A model generated the notes under the pieces. It searched no databases and was not told where the DNA came from. It saw only the letters and a list, made by a program, of their open reading frames with translations. From the NCBI RefSeq assembly GCF_030815085.1, contig NZ_JAUSWG010000005.1: DNA of 64,000 nucleotides. One strand, 5' to 3'. How positions within the stretch are numbered: position 1 is the first letter of the stretch; every line of letters starts with the position of its first letter. Below, piece after piece: positions 41,978 to 51,642 of the stretch. The translations under genes and the position numbers were made by a program. Origin of the DNA: Paraclostridium ghonii. GTDB taxonomy: Bacteria > Bacillota > Clostridia > Peptostreptococcales > Peptostreptococcaceae.

Positions 41978-43547
41978 TATTCATTTCTCTTATTTTATAT
42001 TTTTTAATTTTATTCATTACTGCAGTATGGGATATCCCAAGTATTTTTGCACTTCCTCTATAACTTTTGTTGCTGTTATATACTTTTAAAATTATTTCTT
42101 TTTCATATTTTTCCATCTCTTCTTTTAATGACTTAATTTCTAAATCCTCTTCATCAACAAAATTTTCCGTAATATCTTCATCTTTATATATAGAATCAAT
42201 AACAATGTGTTTAGTCGTTAAGATATCTCCATTGCATAAATTCATAGATCTCTCAATTAAGTTTTGGAGTTCTCTTACATTACCGGGCCAATCGTAACGC
42301 ATTAGATCATCTATAAATTTCTTTTCAAATCCTTTTATATCTTTTTTTAATTTTTTATTAAGCTTATTTATAAAGAACTGAACTAATATAGGAATATCTT
42401 CTAATCTTTCTTTTAAATTTGGTATCTTGATAGGAATTACATTTAATCTATAATATAAATCTTCTCTGAACTCATCTTCTTTAATCATCTTTTCAAGATT
42501 TTTATGAGTAGCTGCTATAACTCGAACATCTATCTCTTCTTCCTTACTACTTCCTATCTTTCTTATCTTACCTTCTTGAAGAACTCTAAGCAATTTTGCT
42601 TGAAGAATCATTGATAACTCTCCTATTTCATCTAAAAATATAGTTCCACCATTAGCTTCTTTAAATAAACCTTCTTTACCACTTTGCATAGCCCCTGTAA
42701 AACTTCCTTTTTCATAACCAAATAACTCACTTTCTAATAAGCTATCTGGTAAAGCAGCACAATTAATCGCTACAAATCTATCATCTTTTCTATCACTTAA
42801 ATTATGAATAGCTTTCGCAAACAACTCTTTACCTGTGCCACTGTCTCCTCTTAATAAAACCGTAGAATTACTTTTAGCTATAGTTTTAGTTACCTTCTTT
42901 ACTTTTCCCATGCTTTTACTATTTCCAATTATATCTTTAAATGGGCCCTCATTAGTTGTGTTTATTATTTTTACAAGCTGCTTAGCTTTATTAACATCTT
43001 TAATAGAAATAACAGCTCCTACAGTTTCATCATAATCATTAGTTATTCTCCTACCTGTAGTAATATAGCTACTTGTAGTATCTCCATTCTTTAAGCTAGC
43101 TTTTACATTGTCGTACTCTTTCCCTTTATTAACTAATTCTACAATTATATCATCATTGCCAACAATATCTCTAATATCCCTACCTACTACTTCTACTTTT
43201 TTATAATTAAATAGTTCTTGGCAGTAATTATTGAATATGTTAATTTTAAAATCTTTATCTATAGATATAATTCCTTCATCTACGGAGTTAATAACAGCAA
43301 GAAGTTGTCGTTCATTTTTTTCATATGATAAAAGTTCTACTTCATTTACTGATATTACATCCTCTATACTACAAATAGCTTCTTTTAGTATTTCTTTAGT
43401 TTCTATATCAATATTGTTTATTTTTATACAAACTTTTTTAGGAAAAACCTCCATAGCTACTAAGTCTATTTTTTTATTGTAAAGCTTATACAAGATTTCA
43501 GTTGTAATCCCGAACCTATCTTTTGTATTTATCTCAAATCTAATCAT
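41973..43547 (-). CDS. TyrR-like sigma-54-dependent activator (ACT-PAS-AAA+-HTH)
   Basis: The 524-residue protein has an N-terminal ACT-like domain (1-75), a PAS domain (about 80-190) and a sigma-54 AAA+ domain (205-435). The AAA+ domain has Walker A GDSGTGKE, the sigma-54 contact loop GSFTGA and Walker B GGTIFLDEIGEL. A C-terminal HTH (YRGSAKILGISHTAVMNKIKKY) completes the TyrR layout. The ACT domain suggests an amino acid ligand, plausibly methionine or an aromatic amino acid. The TyrR-type boxes and a sigma-54 promoter between this gene and megL make megL its likely target. Confidence 0.9.
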   Translation of the reverse strand: MIRFEINTKDRFGITTEILYKLYNKKIDLVAMEVFPKKVCIKINNIDIETKEILKEAICSIEDVISVNEVELLSYEKNERQLLAVINSVDEGIISIDKDFKINIFNNYCQELFNYKKVEVVGRDIRDIVGNDDIIVELVNKGKEYDNVKASLKNGDTTSSYITTGRRITNDYDETVGAVISIKDVNKAKQLVKIINTTNEGPFKDIIGNSKSMGKVKKVTKTIAKSNSTVLLRGDSGTGKELFAKAIHNLSDRKDDRFVAINCAALPDSLLESELFGYEKGSFTGAMQSGKEGLFKEANGGTIFLDEIGELSMILQAKLLRVLQEGKIRKIGSSKEEEIDVRVIAATHKNLEKMIKEDEFREDLYYRLNVIPIKIPNLKERLEDIPILVQFFINKLNKKLKKDIKGFEKKFIDDLMRYDWPGNVRELQNLIERSMNLCNGDILTTKHIVIDSIYKDEDITENFVDEEDLEIKSLKEEMEKYEKEIILKVYNSNKSYRGSAKILGISHTAVMNKIKKYKIREMNM

Positions 43548-43654
43548 ACAAATATCTCCCTTATATATTAAAACTATATACTTTTTATAGACTATTATAT
43601 AATCTCATTATATTCCATTCAAAATCTAAAAACTACCTTAGATGTGCATTAAAA

Positions 43655-43690
43655 TAAGTACAGATTAATTTTAAAATTAATCTGTACTTA
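43655..43690. terminator. Terminator after the B3/B4 gene
   Basis: An 18-bp loopless palindrome (TAAGTACAGATTAATTTT and its complement) lies just past the stop at 43712. It is flanked by TTTT on both strands. Confidence 0.75.
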
Positions 43691-43711
43691 TTTTTTAGGT
43701 TTAATTTATTA

Positions 43712-44416
43712 TTAATATATTTCAAATTCAGTATTATCTTTATCTACAAATCCTACATTTACATCACAAGAGAACACCTCTTTTAATAAACTTGCTAATT
43801 CATCTCTTGCAGAAATAACACTGTCATAATTTTCATCTGTAAATCCATCTATAGGGAAAAATATATTTTTACTTTTATTAGTAATCTTTCCTTGCTCACT
43901 TTGTCTCCATATCCACCTTCTTGTTCTTATATTATCTCCAGCAGAGTAAATTAATTCACCATCTTCTAAAGTTTCTAATTCTTCAGTTCCTAAAGGTATA
44001 AAAGTATCTCCTTTTTTAGAAAACCTAACTTCAATATCTCCATCTAATGTATCAATATCATGTGCTCCTAATGGAACCATATATTTTAAAGATACTGCAT
44101 TTCCTAAATCTACAATAGGACTTATGCTAGGTAGCCCTTTTCCTTTTGAGGTTCTAGTAAGCATCGCTTCAATAGAACTCATAAACTTATTTGGATTGAT
44201 TTCTATTTTTTTAAATGCATTTCTATAGTATAGTATTTCCTCTAATTCTTTAATCTTCATATCTTTTAATTTATCTTCACAGTTTTTTATTTCTTGATTT
44301 AATTTTTCTATAATCTCACTTTTTTCTAAGTTATTGTCAATTCCCTTTACTACTATAACTCCAAAACAAACATTATCTAACTTTTTAAAAACTTCACTCG
44401 ATACTCTAAATTTCAT
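43712..44416 (-). CDS. B3/B4 tRNA-binding domain protein
   Basis: The 234-residue protein matches the stand-alone B3/B4 domain found in the phenylalanyl-tRNA synthetase beta subunit. Blocks include SSIEAMLTRTSKGKGLPSISPIVDLGNAVSL, PLGAHDIDTL and the C-terminal DELASLLKEVF. Free-standing members are thought to edit mischarged tRNA or D-amino acids, but this is unproven here. The frame is open upstream, but GGAGG lies six bases before the ATG at 44416, and the 29-residue extension is hydrophobic and unrelated. The MerR-like gene lies 104 bp upstream in the same orientation. Confidence 0.82.
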   Translation of the reverse strand: MKFRVSSEVFKKLDNVCFGVIVVKGIDNNLEKSEIIEKLNQEIKNCEDKLKDMKIKELEEILYYRNAFKKIEINPNKFMSSIEAMLTRTSKGKGLPSISPIVDLGNAVSLKYMVPLGAHDIDTLDGDIEVRFSKKGDTFIPLGTEELETLEDGELIYSAGDNIRTRRWIWRQSEQGKITNKSKNIFFPIDGFTDENYDSVISARDELASLLKEVFSCDVNVGFVDKDNTEFEIY

Positions 44417-44519
44417 ATTCATCCTCCAAAACTTTGAGTTATGTTTTAGCAAAACAAATAACTCATATTTTACTAATATGTTTATTATAAAAATAATAAA
44501 CATTCTAGTTACTGGAATG

Positions 44520-45359
44520 TCAATATTTTTTAACTAGTATTTGTATTTCTGTTACAAATTCGGAAGTATTAGTAGTTAATCCAGAGTCAATTAATGTTAT
44601 TTCTATTGAATCTTCTAAAATATCATAGTTATTTTCTTCTATATAATTTAAAAGTTTTTCATAATATATATCAGAGTCCTCATGTAATCCATTAAATCTT
44701 ATACATGCATATCTCCCTTTAGGTAAAATTTTAATTATTTCGTTATTATAATCTTGGTTTTCTACAAATATAAATGTTGAGTCGTACTCTTTAAATAATT
44801 TATTATTTAATTTTTCTTTACATATTGAAACGCCTACTTCCCCTAAAAATATAGATGATTTTTTATTAGCTTTATTCTCTAGTTTTCTAATACATATCTC
44901 TAAATCCTTATTTGTTTTTACTGATTCTCTTAATAGCACAACCGTTCTCTCTTCAATATCTATTTCTATAATTTTATTTAGCTTTTCATAGTCTAGAGAA
45001 TCTTTTATTTTATTAATCCTACTTTTTACTTTATTTTGTATAAGTTTAAGTTCTTCTATTTTTTGTTCAATTATATCTTCTTGAATTTCAAATAAGTTAA
45101 GCGTGTTACTTATACTCCTATTGTTTAAATGGAATTTTATTGAGCTTAATGATATTCCAATATTTTTTAAGTAGATTATAGTATTTAATTTTTCAAATTG
45201 ATTTGTTGTGTAGTATCTATAATTATTTTTTTCATCTGTGTAACTTGGTTTAAATAAATCTATTTCATCATAATATCTTAATGTTTTTTTATTAATATCA
45301 AATAAAGTAGCTATTTCTCCTATTGTAAATAAATCTTTTGTATTAGTTTTATTAATCAT
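44520..45359 (-). CDS. MerR family regulator with effector-binding domain
   Basis: Residues 10-80 are a MerR winged helix (FTIGEIATLFDINKKTLRYYDEIDLFKPSYTDEKNNYRYY). A dimerisation coiled coil (about 85-130) and a GyrI-like effector-binding domain (about 140-279, with RYACIRFNGLHEDSD) follow, as in BmrR/TipA-type regulators. It is likely a drug- or metabolite-responsive regulator. Its target is not obvious; it could control the B3/B4 gene downstream. AAAGGA precedes the start. Confidence 0.85.
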   Translation of the reverse strand: MINKTNTKDLFTIGEIATLFDINKKTLRYYDEIDLFKPSYTDEKNNYRYYTTNQFEKLNTIIYLKNIGISLSSIKFHLNNRSISNTLNLFEIQEDIIEQKIEELKLIQNKVKSRINKIKDSLDYEKLNKIIEIDIEERTVVLLRESVKTNKDLEICIRKLENKANKKSSIFLGEVGVSICKEKLNNKLFKEYDSTFIFVENQDYNNEIIKILPKGRYACIRFNGLHEDSDIYYEKLLNYIEENNYDILEDSIEITLIDSGLTTNTSEFVTEIQILVKKY

Positions 45360-45448
45360 TTATATCCTTTCTATAATTAATGTTTTTAGTTAATTATATC
45401 ATTTTATGCGATTTCTTTGCCTATTTTAAAAATAGTAGTACATACACA

Positions 45449-45480
45449 AAAAAGCATTAACTATATAGCCAATGCTTTTT
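45449..45480 (-). terminator. Terminator of the ABC/two-component block
   Basis: AAAAAGCATT pairs with AATGCTTTTT around a 12-nt loop, 40 bp after the histidine kinase stop. Confidence 0.7.
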
Positions 45481-45520
45481 CATGTATCTAAATATATTTT
45501 TTAGTTGCTTATATTTCAAA

Positions 45521-46747
45521 TTAATATTTTATAAAAGTTATAATAAATCTAGTCCCTATTCCCTTTCTACTTTTAACATCAATATATCCATTGTGAGATT
45601 CAATTATTGACTTAGAAATAGATAATCCTATACCTACAGAATCTTTTTTATTTGAAGTTTTAGTTTTATAGAATCTATTAAATATATTAGCTATATCACT
45701 TTGATCAATTCCTTCTCCGCTATCCTCAATTATTACTCTATAATATGCTGGATTATTTAATAAATAAACTTTAACAATTCCATCTTCAGGAGTATGTTCT
45801 ATGCAATTTTTTATAATATTATTAAATGCCTCTTTTATCCAAAACTTATCTTGTTGAAAACTAATTTGTTCAAACTCATTGATTTCTAGTTTAACATTTC
45901 TAACATTAGCAACTTCTTTAAGGCTATATAAAACCTCTTTAATTGTTTGATTTAAGCTTTCTTCTTTTTTACAAAATTCAATCGTATTTGCATCTAGTTT
46001 CGCTAGTTTTAATATATTTTGTATCATCACATTCATATTATCAAGTTGAAGACTATTGTCTTGTAAAAATTTTATTCTTTGCTCTTCTGTTATTTTTCTA
46101 TTTAACAGTATGTCATTGTACAAAATCATAGTAGCAAGCTTTGTTTTTAATTGATGAGATATATTTTGTAGTAATTCAACTAAATACTGTTTTTCTTTTT
46201 GGGTAGAACTAATATTGTTTTTAATAATACTTCTAACATTTGAAAAGGCTACAGCTAGCTTAGCAAAATCTCCTTCTTTATCTTCATTTATTAAAGAAGT
46301 GTAATCATCATCTAGTATTTTATTAGCTGCTAATGTCATTTTTCTTATTTTATTAAAAAAATAAACATTCTGTATATAATTTAATAGAATTAGCAAGCAA
46401 ACTAACACAAAACTTAAAATTAACATTCCATACTTGTTATTCAAATTAGGAAACAAGCTTCTATTAAGGTCACCCGTTACTCCATATTGTTTCAAAATAA
46501 TTTGACCTTTTTCCTTATCTTTATCACTAATATCTCTAGTTACCAGGGGAATTAATTCTTTCTCTAATTTAGGATCGAATTCTACTGTTCTTGAAATCAT
46601 TGACCCAATTATATCAATATAATCTTGTTTTTGATTTTCTATATAGCTTTTGTACATAAATACTTGTAATATCATAAAAGTAGTAAGGAGTAAAGTCAAT
46701 ATAATAGTGCTTTTCTTAACCTCTTTATTAATGAAAATTTTATTCAA
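45521..46747 (-). CDS. Membrane sensor histidine kinase
   Basis: The 408-residue kinase has two membrane helices (about 13-32 and 103-125) flanking a 70-residue extracellular part. A HAMP-like linker precedes the HisKA box LLQNISHQLKTKLATM with its phospho-acceptor His, then N, G1, F and G2 boxes (NNIIKNCIEHTPEDG, DSGEGIDQ, FNRFYKT, GIGLSIS). It follows the response regulator gene by two bases. The pair is downstream of a MacB-like exporter and probably controls it in response to an envelope-acting compound. Confidence 0.88.
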   Translation of the reverse strand: MNKIFINKEVKKSTIILTLLLTTFMILQVFMYKSYIENQKQDYIDIIGSMISRTVEFDPKLEKELIPLVTRDISDKDKEKGQIILKQYGVTGDLNRSLFPNLNNKYGMLILSFVLVCLLILLNYIQNVYFFNKIRKMTLAANKILDDDYTSLINEDKEGDFAKLAVAFSNVRSIIKNNISSTQKEKQYLVELLQNISHQLKTKLATMILYNDILLNRKITEEQRIKFLQDNSLQLDNMNVMIQNILKLAKLDANTIEFCKKEESLNQTIKEVLYSLKEVANVRNVKLEINEFEQISFQQDKFWIKEAFNNIIKNCIEHTPEDGIVKVYLLNNPAYYRVIIEDSGEGIDQSDIANIFNRFYKTKTSNKKDSVGIGLSISKSIIESHNGYIDVKSRKGIGTRFIITFIKY

Positions 46748-46749
46748 TA

Positions 46750-47442
46750 TTACTCACTCCTTACATCAATATTCCATTTATAACCTAAGCCACGTTTAGT
46801 TATAATATAATTTGGATTTTTAGTATCATCTTCTATTTTTTCTCTTAATCTTTTTATATATACAGACAATGTATTTTCATCAAAGAAAATATCATCACCA
46901 CCTGTAACACTTCCAAGAATATCATCTCTTTTTAAAATGTTAAGAGGATTTTTCATAAATAATATTAATAGTTTATATTCTAATGCTGTTAGATTTAATA
47001 GCTCATTTTTCTTATATACATTAGTTGTTGATAGATTAACAGTTATATCGTTACTGCTTAAAACATTTTTAGATTCATCTGTTTTGTTTAATCGTAATTG
47101 CACTTTAATTCTTGCTAATAATTCTCTAACTCTAAATGGCTTGGCTAAATAATCATTTGCACCTATTTCTAGTCCCATAACAATATTTACTTCATCATCT
47201 AAAGCTGTGAGAAATATAATCGGTACGCTTGATTTTACTCTGACATATTTACAAAAATCATAGCCACTTCCATCTGGTAAAGTTACATCTAGCAATATTA
47301 ATTCAAACTCATCTTTATTAAATGCCTCTTTGGCTTCATTAATAGTACAAGCTCTTGTTATATTGTAACCTTCATCCATTAAAGAAAATTCTAAAGCACA
47401 ACCTAAAGCATCATCATCTTCAACAAATAATATTTTAGTCAT
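46750..47442 (-). CDS. OmpR-family response regulator
   Basis: The receiver (1-120) keeps the acidic pocket VEDDD, phospho-acceptor LLDVTLPDGSG, Thr in FLTALDD and Lys in LAKPF. A winged helix follows (LTALEYKLLILFMKN, DENTLSVYIKRLREKIEDD, ITKRGLGYKWN). The ATG at 47442 is preceded by AAAGGAGG; seven codons further upstream are open but overlap the permease stop. It partners the kinase encoded just downstream. Confidence 0.9.
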   Translation of the reverse strand: MTKILFVEDDDALGCALEFSLMDEGYNITRACTINEAKEAFNKDEFELILLDVTLPDGSGYDFCKYVRVKSSVPIIFLTALDDEVNIVMGLEIGANDYLAKPFRVRELLARIKVQLRLNKTDESKNVLSSNDITVNLSTTNVYKKNELLNLTALEYKLLILFMKNPLNILKRDDILGSVTGGDDIFFDENTLSVYIKRLREKIEDDTKNPNYIITKRGLGYKWNIDVRSE

Positions 47443-47462
47443 AAAAATCCTCCTTTGTTTCA

Positions 47463-49886
47463 TTACCCCTCTCTAATAACTTCTATTACATTATCTTTTT
47501 CAATTTTTCTCATAGGTATTAATGCTGATAAGAAACTAATTACTATTGATACGAAAATAGTAATTATACATAACATCCAAGGTACTTTCCATGCAAGCCC
47601 TATAATATCTGAGAAAACTTTATATATAATATAAGTAAAACCACATCCAGCTACCGATCCTAATATTCCCCCAACTAAACCATAAAATAAACCTTCATAC
47701 ATTATCATTTTCTTTAAGTCTTTTTGGGACATACCTATAGACTTTAATACAGATAGTTCCTTTCTTCTTAAAGTTATATTCATTGTAATTGTATTTATAA
47801 TATTTATACTACTTATTAATGTAATTACAAATATAAACCCATATACCAATACTTTAATTAGTATAATAGAACTTTTTTCACTAGCATTCGCTTCTACGTA
47901 ATTTGTAACACTATACGATGTATCATCCTGTAAAATTGTATTTATTTCTTCATAAGTCTTTAAGTGTAGAGATGAGTCTTTTAAACTAACTCCAAGACTT
48001 TGTATATCTAGCTCTTCATTGCTTAAATTTTTCATTACCTTATCTGTTGTAATTAAATCCATTGAATTATATTGTGTTTCTCTTTCAAAAACATTATTTT
48101 CTATAATCGCCATTACCTTTAACTTATATTCTTTCCCCGAATCATCAATTAAAATAATTTCATCATTTACTTTGTAATTAGTTAATTTACCCATGTACCT
48201 CTGATTATAATTATCTTTTGTTCTTCCATTAGATACTAAAACTACACCATTTTGAGAATTTATTTCATCAATATTAATTTCACCACTAATTACATATTTT
48301 TTAGCTACATCTAATGCAACTTTATCATATACCTTGATATTAGTATCAATAAATTCTTTATTAGCTCCGCCATAGTTTTCTTTTGTATATATATCTCCTG
48401 CTTGTTTTACTTTTTGACTTGGTGAAATTTCAGATTTCCCATAAATTACTGGGTATTTAGCATAAACTTTTTCAACGTTATCTAAATTTTTAATTTTATT
48501 TATTAAATTATCATCTACTTTACTCTCACCATTTTCTGAATATCCGCTGATTTCTAAATCAATATTTTGATATTCAAAATTTGTTCCTCTTAGATTTATA
48601 GCTTCTTGCACTAATGTAGTGAAAGTGATAAATAAAGTAGAACTTACAACAATAGATAATATCATGACACGACATCTTTTAGGATTACGTCCTATATTTT
48701 TAATAGCCATTAATGCCTTAAAATTAAATATTTTCTTAAGAAATACATTTTTTCTTTTCTTAACAGATTCTTTTTTTACAACTACTCTACTACTAATTGC
48801 AACTAAAGGTGATATATTTCCAACATATTCAGCAGGTAACAAGCTAGATATATAAACAGCTAAAATTGTTATTATTGTACTTATTGCTAATATTTTTATG
48901 TCAATACTAACAATTGAAAGCATTGTATTATCCTGTAGTACAAAATCTAAAATCCCTTGTAAAGCATATATTGTACCTATGCTTATTAATAATCCAATAG
49001 GAATAGCTATCATTAGTAATATTGTCGCTTCTCTAAAAACAATAAATCTTATTTGTTTTTTTGTTGCACCTATACTTCTAAGTAATCCAAATTGTTTCAT
49101 TCTTTCTGCCACACTAATTTGGAAGGAATTATATATAACAATAATTGTAGCACTTACAACAATGAAAATTATAATTGCAACGATAGTAACCATTGTCTTA
49201 TTTGAGCCCATTTTTTCTAGTCGATTTAACTCATCATTTTGTTGGATATTATCTTTATAGCTTAAAGATTTTAGAGATTCTAAAGTTTTATCAAAATCAG
49301 CTTTAGAATTTATTTCTACCATTAATTGTCCATTTTTAGGGCTTTTATCAAACATAATAGCATTACTTATTTTTTGATGTTGTGAATCTCCTTGAGTTTT
49401 TAAAAACCCAACTATAGTATATTGTTTTTTATCAATAGTTATTTTATCTCCAATTTTTAAATCTGATTTTATATGTGGCTTTGCCCATTCATCTATGCAT
49501 ATTTCATCACTTTTATTAGGCATCCTACCTTCTTTAATACTATATTTTAATATTTCACTTGCACCATTATCAACGTAAATGTTTTGGAAGATAATATCAT
49601 TGTATTTGATTTGCTCTCCTCCAGATATAATTCCATAATGCTCTATATTTGGATTGTTTGATACTTTTGTTAGCATATCGTCTGTATAAGTATTATACAT
49701 TATATGAAATGAAGCTCCAACACTTTGCTTTGTTTGTTCAATGGAAGATTTTTCGCTACCTTTCATAAATAATCCAATAGTTGAAATAAGAGATAGAGAT
49801 AATATAATCCCTATAAGAGTTAATGTGGTACGTTTTTTATTTTGTTTAATATATCTATTACTTAATTCTTTATAGCTTTTTATCAA
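47463..49886 (-). CDS. MacB/FtsX-type ABC transporter permease
   Basis: The 807-residue permease has the standard two-module layout: helix 1 at about 18-38, an extracellular domain (40-225), FtsX module 1 (about 230-365, with QFGLLRSIGATKKQI), a second extracellular domain (about 425-670) and module 2 (about 680-800, ELSVLKSIGMSQKDL). It works with the ATPase encoded 20 bp upstream. Substrate unknown; antimicrobial peptide efflux or sensing is the usual role beside a two-component system. Confidence 0.88.
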   Translation of the reverse strand: MIKSYKELSNRYIKQNKKRTTLTLIGIILSLSLISTIGLFMKGSEKSSIEQTKQSVGASFHIMYNTYTDDMLTKVSNNPNIEHYGIISGGEQIKYNDIIFQNIYVDNGASEILKYSIKEGRMPNKSDEICIDEWAKPHIKSDLKIGDKITIDKKQYTIVGFLKTQGDSQHQKISNAIMFDKSPKNGQLMVEINSKADFDKTLESLKSLSYKDNIQQNDELNRLEKMGSNKTMVTIVAIIIFIVVSATIIVIYNSFQISVAERMKQFGLLRSIGATKKQIRFIVFREATILLMIAIPIGLLISIGTIYALQGILDFVLQDNTMLSIVSIDIKILAISTIITILAVYISSLLPAEYVGNISPLVAISSRVVVKKESVKKRKNVFLKKIFNFKALMAIKNIGRNPKRCRVMILSIVVSSTLFITFTTLVQEAINLRGTNFEYQNIDLEISGYSENGESKVDDNLINKIKNLDNVEKVYAKYPVIYGKSEISPSQKVKQAGDIYTKENYGGANKEFIDTNIKVYDKVALDVAKKYVISGEINIDEINSQNGVVLVSNGRTKDNYNQRYMGKLTNYKVNDEIILIDDSGKEYKLKVMAIIENNVFERETQYNSMDLITTDKVMKNLSNEELDIQSLGVSLKDSSLHLKTYEEINTILQDDTSYSVTNYVEANASEKSSIILIKVLVYGFIFVITLISSINIINTITMNITLRRKELSVLKSIGMSQKDLKKMIMYEGLFYGLVGGILGSVAGCGFTYIIYKVFSDIIGLAWKVPWMLCIITIFVSIVISFLSALIPMRKIEKDNVIEVIREG

Positions 49887-49906
49887 TTAGATTCACCCCC
49901 TAACTT

Positions 49907-50590
49907 TTAGTTATCTATATTTGTGTCTTTTATTATTTCACCATCTTCTATAGTAATAACTCTATCTGCCATAGTGGCTATATCTGTATCATGAGTTATT
50001 AATATAAGTGTTTGATTAAACTTCCTTGCAGTAAGCTTAAGTAATTCAATAACATCTCTAGTATTTTTTGAATCTAAGTTACCTGTTGGCTCATCTGCTA
50101 ATACAATGCTTGGCTTATTAATAAGAGCACGTCCAATTGATACCCTTTGTTGTTGCCCTCCTGATAGCTCAGAAGGTAGATGACTTCTTCTTTCGTTAAG
50201 ATTAAGAATATTTATAATCTCATCTAAGTATTTCTTGTCCGCTTTTTCATTATCTAGTATAACTGGTAATTCAATATTTTCTTCTACGTCCAATACAGGT
50301 ATTAGATTAAAGAACTGGAATATAAACCCAACCTTTCTTCTTCTAAATATCGACAATTCATCATCGTTATAATCATATATACTTTTTTCATCTATGATAA
50401 CTTTTCCTGTAGTTGGTCTATCTAATCCTCCAAGTAAATGTAGTAATGTACTTTTACCAGAGCCTGATGCCCCTATTATAGCTACAAATTCGCCTTTATT
50501 TATTGATAAATTTATATTTTTTAGTGCTTCAACTTTATTTTCACCTTCACCATAAGTTTTAGTTAGATTTTCAACTCTTAAAATCTCCAT
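49907..50590 (-). CDS. MacB-type ABC transporter ATP-binding protein
   Basis: The 227-residue ATPase has GASGSGKST, FIFQFFNLIPVLDVEEN, LSGGQQQR and IVLADEPTGNLDS. It is followed by its permease and preceded by a conserved secreted-type protein gene 12 bp away. A truncated duplicate of its 5' end lies at 51413-51630, showing local duplication. Confidence 0.9.
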   Translation of the reverse strand: MEILRVENLTKTYGEGENKVEALKNINLSINKGEFVAIIGASGSGKSTLLHLLGGLDRPTTGKVIIDEKSIYDYNDDELSIFRRRKVGFIFQFFNLIPVLDVEENIELPVILDNEKADKKYLDEIINILNLNERRSHLPSELSGGQQQRVSIGRALINKPSIVLADEPTGNLDSKNTRDVIELLKLTARKFNQTLILITHDTDIATMADRVITIEDGEIIKDTNIDN

Positions 50591-50602
50591 AATTTATCTC
50601 CT

Positions 50603-51328
50603 TTAATCTGCTACATTTGCATAATCTATTTCTATATCTTTTACATTTGACAGTTTTTGATTAACTGATTCTTTATCTTTAGCATTTCTTACATTCATTT
50701 TTCCTTTTTTAAATCTTATTAAACTCATATAATTTTCTTCTTCATTTATAGATTTATAAGTATCATCATCAGTTATTATTGTTGTTCCTTTACCTCCATA
50801 GTATCCTATCCATCCATCAATTCCGTGTACTGTAGGAACTTTCTTGCCATTAACTTCAAATTTTATTTCTGTATCTGGGCGTCCGAAAAATATACTTTTG
50901 TCACCATCAATATTTGGTATACTTTTAATTACCTGTGTATCTAGGTTCCCATCATTTTCTTTACTCTTTCTCTCACGTATCAAGTCATCTTTTAACATTT
51001 CTTTTGCAGTATCTTTAGTTATTACAAAATATTTATATTCATTTGTTACCTCTTTCCCATTTTCCATTAATACCTTTCCATTTTCATCTAATGCTTTTTC
51101 TGTTTTTGTAACTGTTTTATATTTATAGTTTTTTGTATATTTTGTATTATCTTTGTAAATCTCTTTTGCTTTATCTATACCTTCTATATTCCCACTTACT
51201 AAAATAGAATTAAAAGGCCATGGCTCTCCTTTGAAATAAGTTCTTATCTCTTTTACTCCCTTTGCTCCTCCTGCAACTACCAATATAGCTGCTAAGGCTC
51301 CTAAAGTCCATTTAGTTATTTTATTCAT
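50603..51328 (-). CDS. Membrane-anchored exported protein, copy 2
   Basis: I do not recognise the family. The 241-residue protein has an N-terminal hydrophobic helix (6-24, no lipobox Cys). A soluble domain contains GEPWPFNSILVSGNIEGIDKA, KYFVITKDTAKEML, FFGRPDTEIKFEVNGKKVPTVHGIDGW and the C-terminal SLIRFKKGKMNVRNAKDKESVNQKLSNVKDIEIDY. It is a close paralogue of the protein encoded at 51643-52371. Its place between ABC genes suggests an accessory or substrate-associated protein outside the cell. Confidence 0.75.
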   Translation of the reverse strand: MNKITKWTLGALAAILVVAGGAKGVKEIRTYFKGEPWPFNSILVSGNIEGIDKAKEIYKDNTKYTKNYKYKTVTKTEKALDENGKVLMENGKEVTNEYKYFVITKDTAKEMLKDDLIRERKSKENDGNLDTQVIKSIPNIDGDKSIFFGRPDTEIKFEVNGKKVPTVHGIDGWIGYYGGKGTTIITDDDTYKSINEEENYMSLIRFKKGKMNVRNAKDKESVNQKLSNVKDIEIDYANVAD

Positions 51329-51412
51329 ATTTATTAGCTCCTTATTATATTTATTATATTTCTTATTATTTGCATTCTTTGGTGTTATATATATTTTAAT
51401 AACTCAGAAGTT

Positions 51413-51630
51413 AATATATACTTTTTTCATCTATTATAACTTTTCCTGTAGTTGGTCTATCTAATCCTCCAAGTAAATGTAGTAATGTACTTTTACCAGA
51501 ACCTGATGCTCCTATTATCGCTACAAATTCGCCTTTGTTTATTGATAAATTTATATTTTTTTAGTGCTTCAACTTTATTTTCACCTTCACCATAAGTTTT
51601 AGTTAGATTTTCAAATCTTAAAATCTCCAT
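51413..51630 (-). pseudogene. 5' remnant of a duplicated ABC ATPase gene
   Basis: This stretch repeats the first 200 or so bases of the intact ATPase gene (from 50590 down to about 50383), including the ribosome site and Walker A region. It carries an extra T in the run near 51553-51560 that breaks the frame, and it ends abruptly at 51413. It lies between the two paralogous exported protein genes, so an ATPase-plus-exported-protein unit was duplicated and one ATPase then lost. Confidence 0.85.
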
Positions 51631-51642
51631 AATTTATCTCCT

